From Shinella yambaruensis (GTDB taxonomy: Bacteria > Pseudomonadota > Alphaproteobacteria > Rhizobiales > Rhizobiaceae), in the NCBI RefSeq assembly GCF_022899355.1, contig NZ_JALJCK010000005.1, positions 434,001 to 498,000 on the forward strand: a stretch of DNA of 64,000 bases, written 5' to 3'. The notes under the pieces are model-generated. The model worked only from the letters and a program-made list of their open reading frames with translations. It was not told where the DNA came from and ran no database searches. Below, in pieces: positions 62,547 to 64,000 of the stretch; the first letter of the stretch is position 1; each line of letters begins with the position of its first letter. Both the position numbers and the translations under genes were made by a program.

Positions 62547-63359
62547 TCAAAGGCAGGCGGCGATGGCGCCGGAGAGCGCATCGCGCAGATCAGGATCATC
62601 GGTGATCGGCACGACCATCGCCACCTGGCAGGCCGCCTCGATGGCAATGCCGGCGGCAACGAGCAGCCCGGCATTGATGAGCATGCGCGTGGAGGCTCCC
62701 TCTTCGAGGCCCTGCCCCTTGAGGTTGCGCGACCGCTCGGCGATGCGCACCAGGGTCTCCGCCGTGCGCCGGTCGATGCCCGCCTCCCGGGCGACGATCT
62801 CCGCCTCGATATCCGGCGACGGATAGCCGAAGGCAATGGCGCCGAAGCGCTGCTTGGTCGATTCCTTCAGGTCCTTGAGCACGCTCTGGTAACCGGGATT
62901 GTAGGAAATGACGACCTGGAAATCCGGATGCGCCTGCACCACCTCGTTCTTCTTCTCGAGCGGCAGGATACGCCGGTCGTCGGTCAGGGAATGGATGACG
63001 ACGGTCGTGTCCTGCCGCGCCTCGACGATCTCGTCGAGATAGCAGATGGCCCCCTCGCGCACGGCAAGGGTCAGCGGTCCGTCGTGCCAGACCGTGCCGT
63101 CCGTATCGAGCAGGTAGCGGCCGACGAGGTCGGAGGCGGTCATGTCCTCATGGCAGGAGACGGTGATCAGCGGCTTGCCCAGCCGCCAGGCCATGTGCTC
63201 GACGAAGCGCGTCTTGCCGCAGCCGGTCGGCCCCTTCAGCATGACGGGCATGCGGCTCTTGTGGGCGGCCGTAAACAGCGAGATCTCGCTTTCGACCGGC
63301 CGATAGAAGGGTTCGCTGGAAATGCGATAGGCATCCAGGTTCGTCACGATAGACCTCAT
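62547..63359 (-). CDS. cbbQ: AAA+ ATPase, CbbQ/NorQ family
   Basis: The 270-residue MoxR-branch AAA+ ATPase has Walker [21 protein letters not shown] (~42-58), the CbbQ segment [20 protein letters not shown], Walker [21 protein letters not shown], sensor 1 [20 protein letters not shown] and the arginine-finger region KQRFGAIAF. This wording is nearly that of CbbQ RuBisCO activases and NorQ. ATG 63359 is assumed; GTG 63347, with TGAGG upstream, is an alternative. It forms a hexameric ring acting with the VWA partner encoded just downstream. Confidence 0.93.
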   Translation of the reverse strand: MRSIVTNLDAYRISSEPFYRPVESEISLFTAAHKSRMPVMLKGPTGCGKTRFVEHMAWRLGKPLITVSCHEDMTASDLVGRYLLDTDGTVWHDGPLTLAVREGAICYLDEIVEARQDTTVVIHSLTDDRRILPLEKKNEVVQAHPDFQVVISYNPGYQSVLKDLKESTKQRFGAIAFGYPSPDIEAEIVAREAGIDRRTAETLVRIAERSRNLKGQGLEEGASTRMLINAGLLVAAGIAIEAACQVAMVVPITDDPDLRDALSGAIAACL

Positions 63360-63404
63360 GGAGTTGGCGCCGCGATGCTCCCGGCCATCGCGGCGCGGGG
63401 GATT

Positions 63405-64000
63405 TCAGGACGCCAGCAGTTCCTTCAGCTTGTCGTCCAGGAACTTGACGTCGACGGGGTTGGTGCCTGGCCCGCCGGCAAAGTGCCCCCAGATCGAGGG
63501 GATCGGCACGTAGGTCGCATTCAGCATGTTCGCGACCTCGTTCTCGCTGTCCTCCGGTGGAAAATAGAGGTCGGTTCTGCCGGGCATGACATAGGCCTTC
63601 GCCTTGATGGCGTTGAGCGCGGCCTTGTAGTCGCCGTTGTAAAGCGTATTTGCCGAGATGTCGCCGTTCTGCCAGGTCCAGAGCATGGCAAGCAGGTTGT
63701 TCGGATCCTTCGGCAGGAAGAAGCCTTCCCAGAAGGAGACGAGGAAATCCTCCAGCGAGGCGTAGCCCAGCGTCTTCAAGTCGAGCTCCTCGCGGTAGAA
63801 GGATTGCGAGAAGCCCCAGCCGGCATAGACGCGGGCGGCGGCGCGCAGGCCCTTGTGCGGCTTCTCCTTGTACCAGCCGTCCTGGAAAGCACCGTCCGCC
63901 GTCAGGGCCGCCTTGACGCCTTCGAGGAAGACGAAGTTGTGGCGCGAGCATTTCGCCGAGCCGCAGAAGGGCGCGAGCAGGTCCATCATGCCGGGGTACA
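63405..64000 (-). CDS. MetX-like alpha/beta hydrolase, C-terminal part (5' end outside window)
   Basis: The minus-strand frame is open to the right edge (198 residues visible, entering with YPGMMDLLAPFCGSAKCSRH). The segments RHNFVFLEGVKAALTADGAF and, near the end, AKAYVMPGRTDLYFPPEDSENEV then IPSIWGHFAGGPGTNPVDV match the C-terminal half of homoserine O-acetyltransferase-type (MetX) hydrolases, with the catalytic Asp (GRTDLYFPP) and His (IWGHFAGG). The nucleophile Ser lies beyond the edge. It precedes cbbQ by 45 nt, so the three may form one operon and the hydrolase could be a client of the AAA+/VWA pair. Confidence 0.85.
   Translation of the reverse strand, partial: YPGMMDLLAPFCGSAKCSRHNFVFLEGVKAALTADGAFQDGWYKEKPHKGLRAAARVYAGWGFSQSFYREELDLKTLGYASLEDFLVSFWEGFFLPKDPNNLLAMLWTWQNGDISANTLYNGDYKAALNAIKAKAYVMPGRTDLYFPPEDSENEVANMLNATYVPIPSIWGHFAGGPGTNPVDVKFLDDKLKELLAS

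Overview
The window is GC-rich, gene-dense catabolic DNA of an alphaproteobacterium, most likely a member of the Rhizobiales (Rhizobium/Agrobacterium/Shinella-like). The basis is the large number of solute-binding-protein ABC transporters, each beside its own LacI, GntR or LysR regulator, an AttH-like lipocalin with its ABC partner, and short palindromic intergenic repeats of the rhizobial kind. I see no tRNA, rRNA, CRISPR array, insertion sequence or core housekeeping gene, so an accessory replicon or an accessory chromosomal region is likely. Nearly all operons run on the minus strand, with regulators and a few genes divergent.

Layout. (1) 1-12.3 kb: a LacI-controlled operon with a sugar-type (CUT1) ABC transporter, a HisD/HpsN-like dehydrogenase, an SDR, three separate NTF2/SnoaL-like proteins, a bicupin, an alpha/beta hydrolase and an RraA-like protein cut by the left edge. 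(2) 12.4-24.4 kb: a second LacI regulon that reads as non-phosphorylative aldose oxidation: XylB-like aldose dehydrogenase, GalM mutarotase, IlvD/Edd aldonate dehydratase and RraA-type aldolase, with a Pot-type transporter whose two permeases are fused, a PYROXD2-like flavoprotein and a HAD phosphatase. (3) 24.5-39.0 kb: one 12-gene operon divergent from a LysR regulator. It holds a complete peptide-type transporter, whose fused ATPase is the last gene and whose binding protein is the first, and a complete taurine/nitrate-type transporter. Between them lie an aldehyde dehydrogenase, an M19 dipeptidase homologue lacking part of its metal site, a maleate-isomerase/Asp-racemase-family protein, a flavoprotein and a muconolactone-isomerase-like protein. 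(4) 39.0-55.5 kb: two adjoining amino-acid-type transporter regulons that together look like a catabolic locus for Amadori compounds (fructosyl-amino acids), with homologues of the FrlB deglycase, FrlC epimerase and FrlD kinase, an ornithine-cyclodeaminase-family enzyme and two flavoproteins. (5) 56-60 kb: an Att-like LolD/FtsX-type ABC system with its lipocalin-fold partner. (6) 60.3-64 kb: CbbO-like VWA and CbbQ-type AAA+ proteins beside a MetX-like hydrolase cut by the right edge.

The regulatory DNA is unusually readable. Each of the four LacI proteins has near-perfect palindromes with a central CG close by: TGACTACGTAGTCA, TTTAACGTTAAA, GAGACCGGTCTC (two copies) and GAGAACGTTCTC (four copies in 8.6 kb). 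The last two differ by one base per half-site and belong to neighbouring, similar LacI proteins. The GntR gene is downstream of an 18-bp perfect palindrome in front of the deglycase gene. These sites tie genes on both strands into discrete regulons and are the strongest evidence that the Amadori genes work together.
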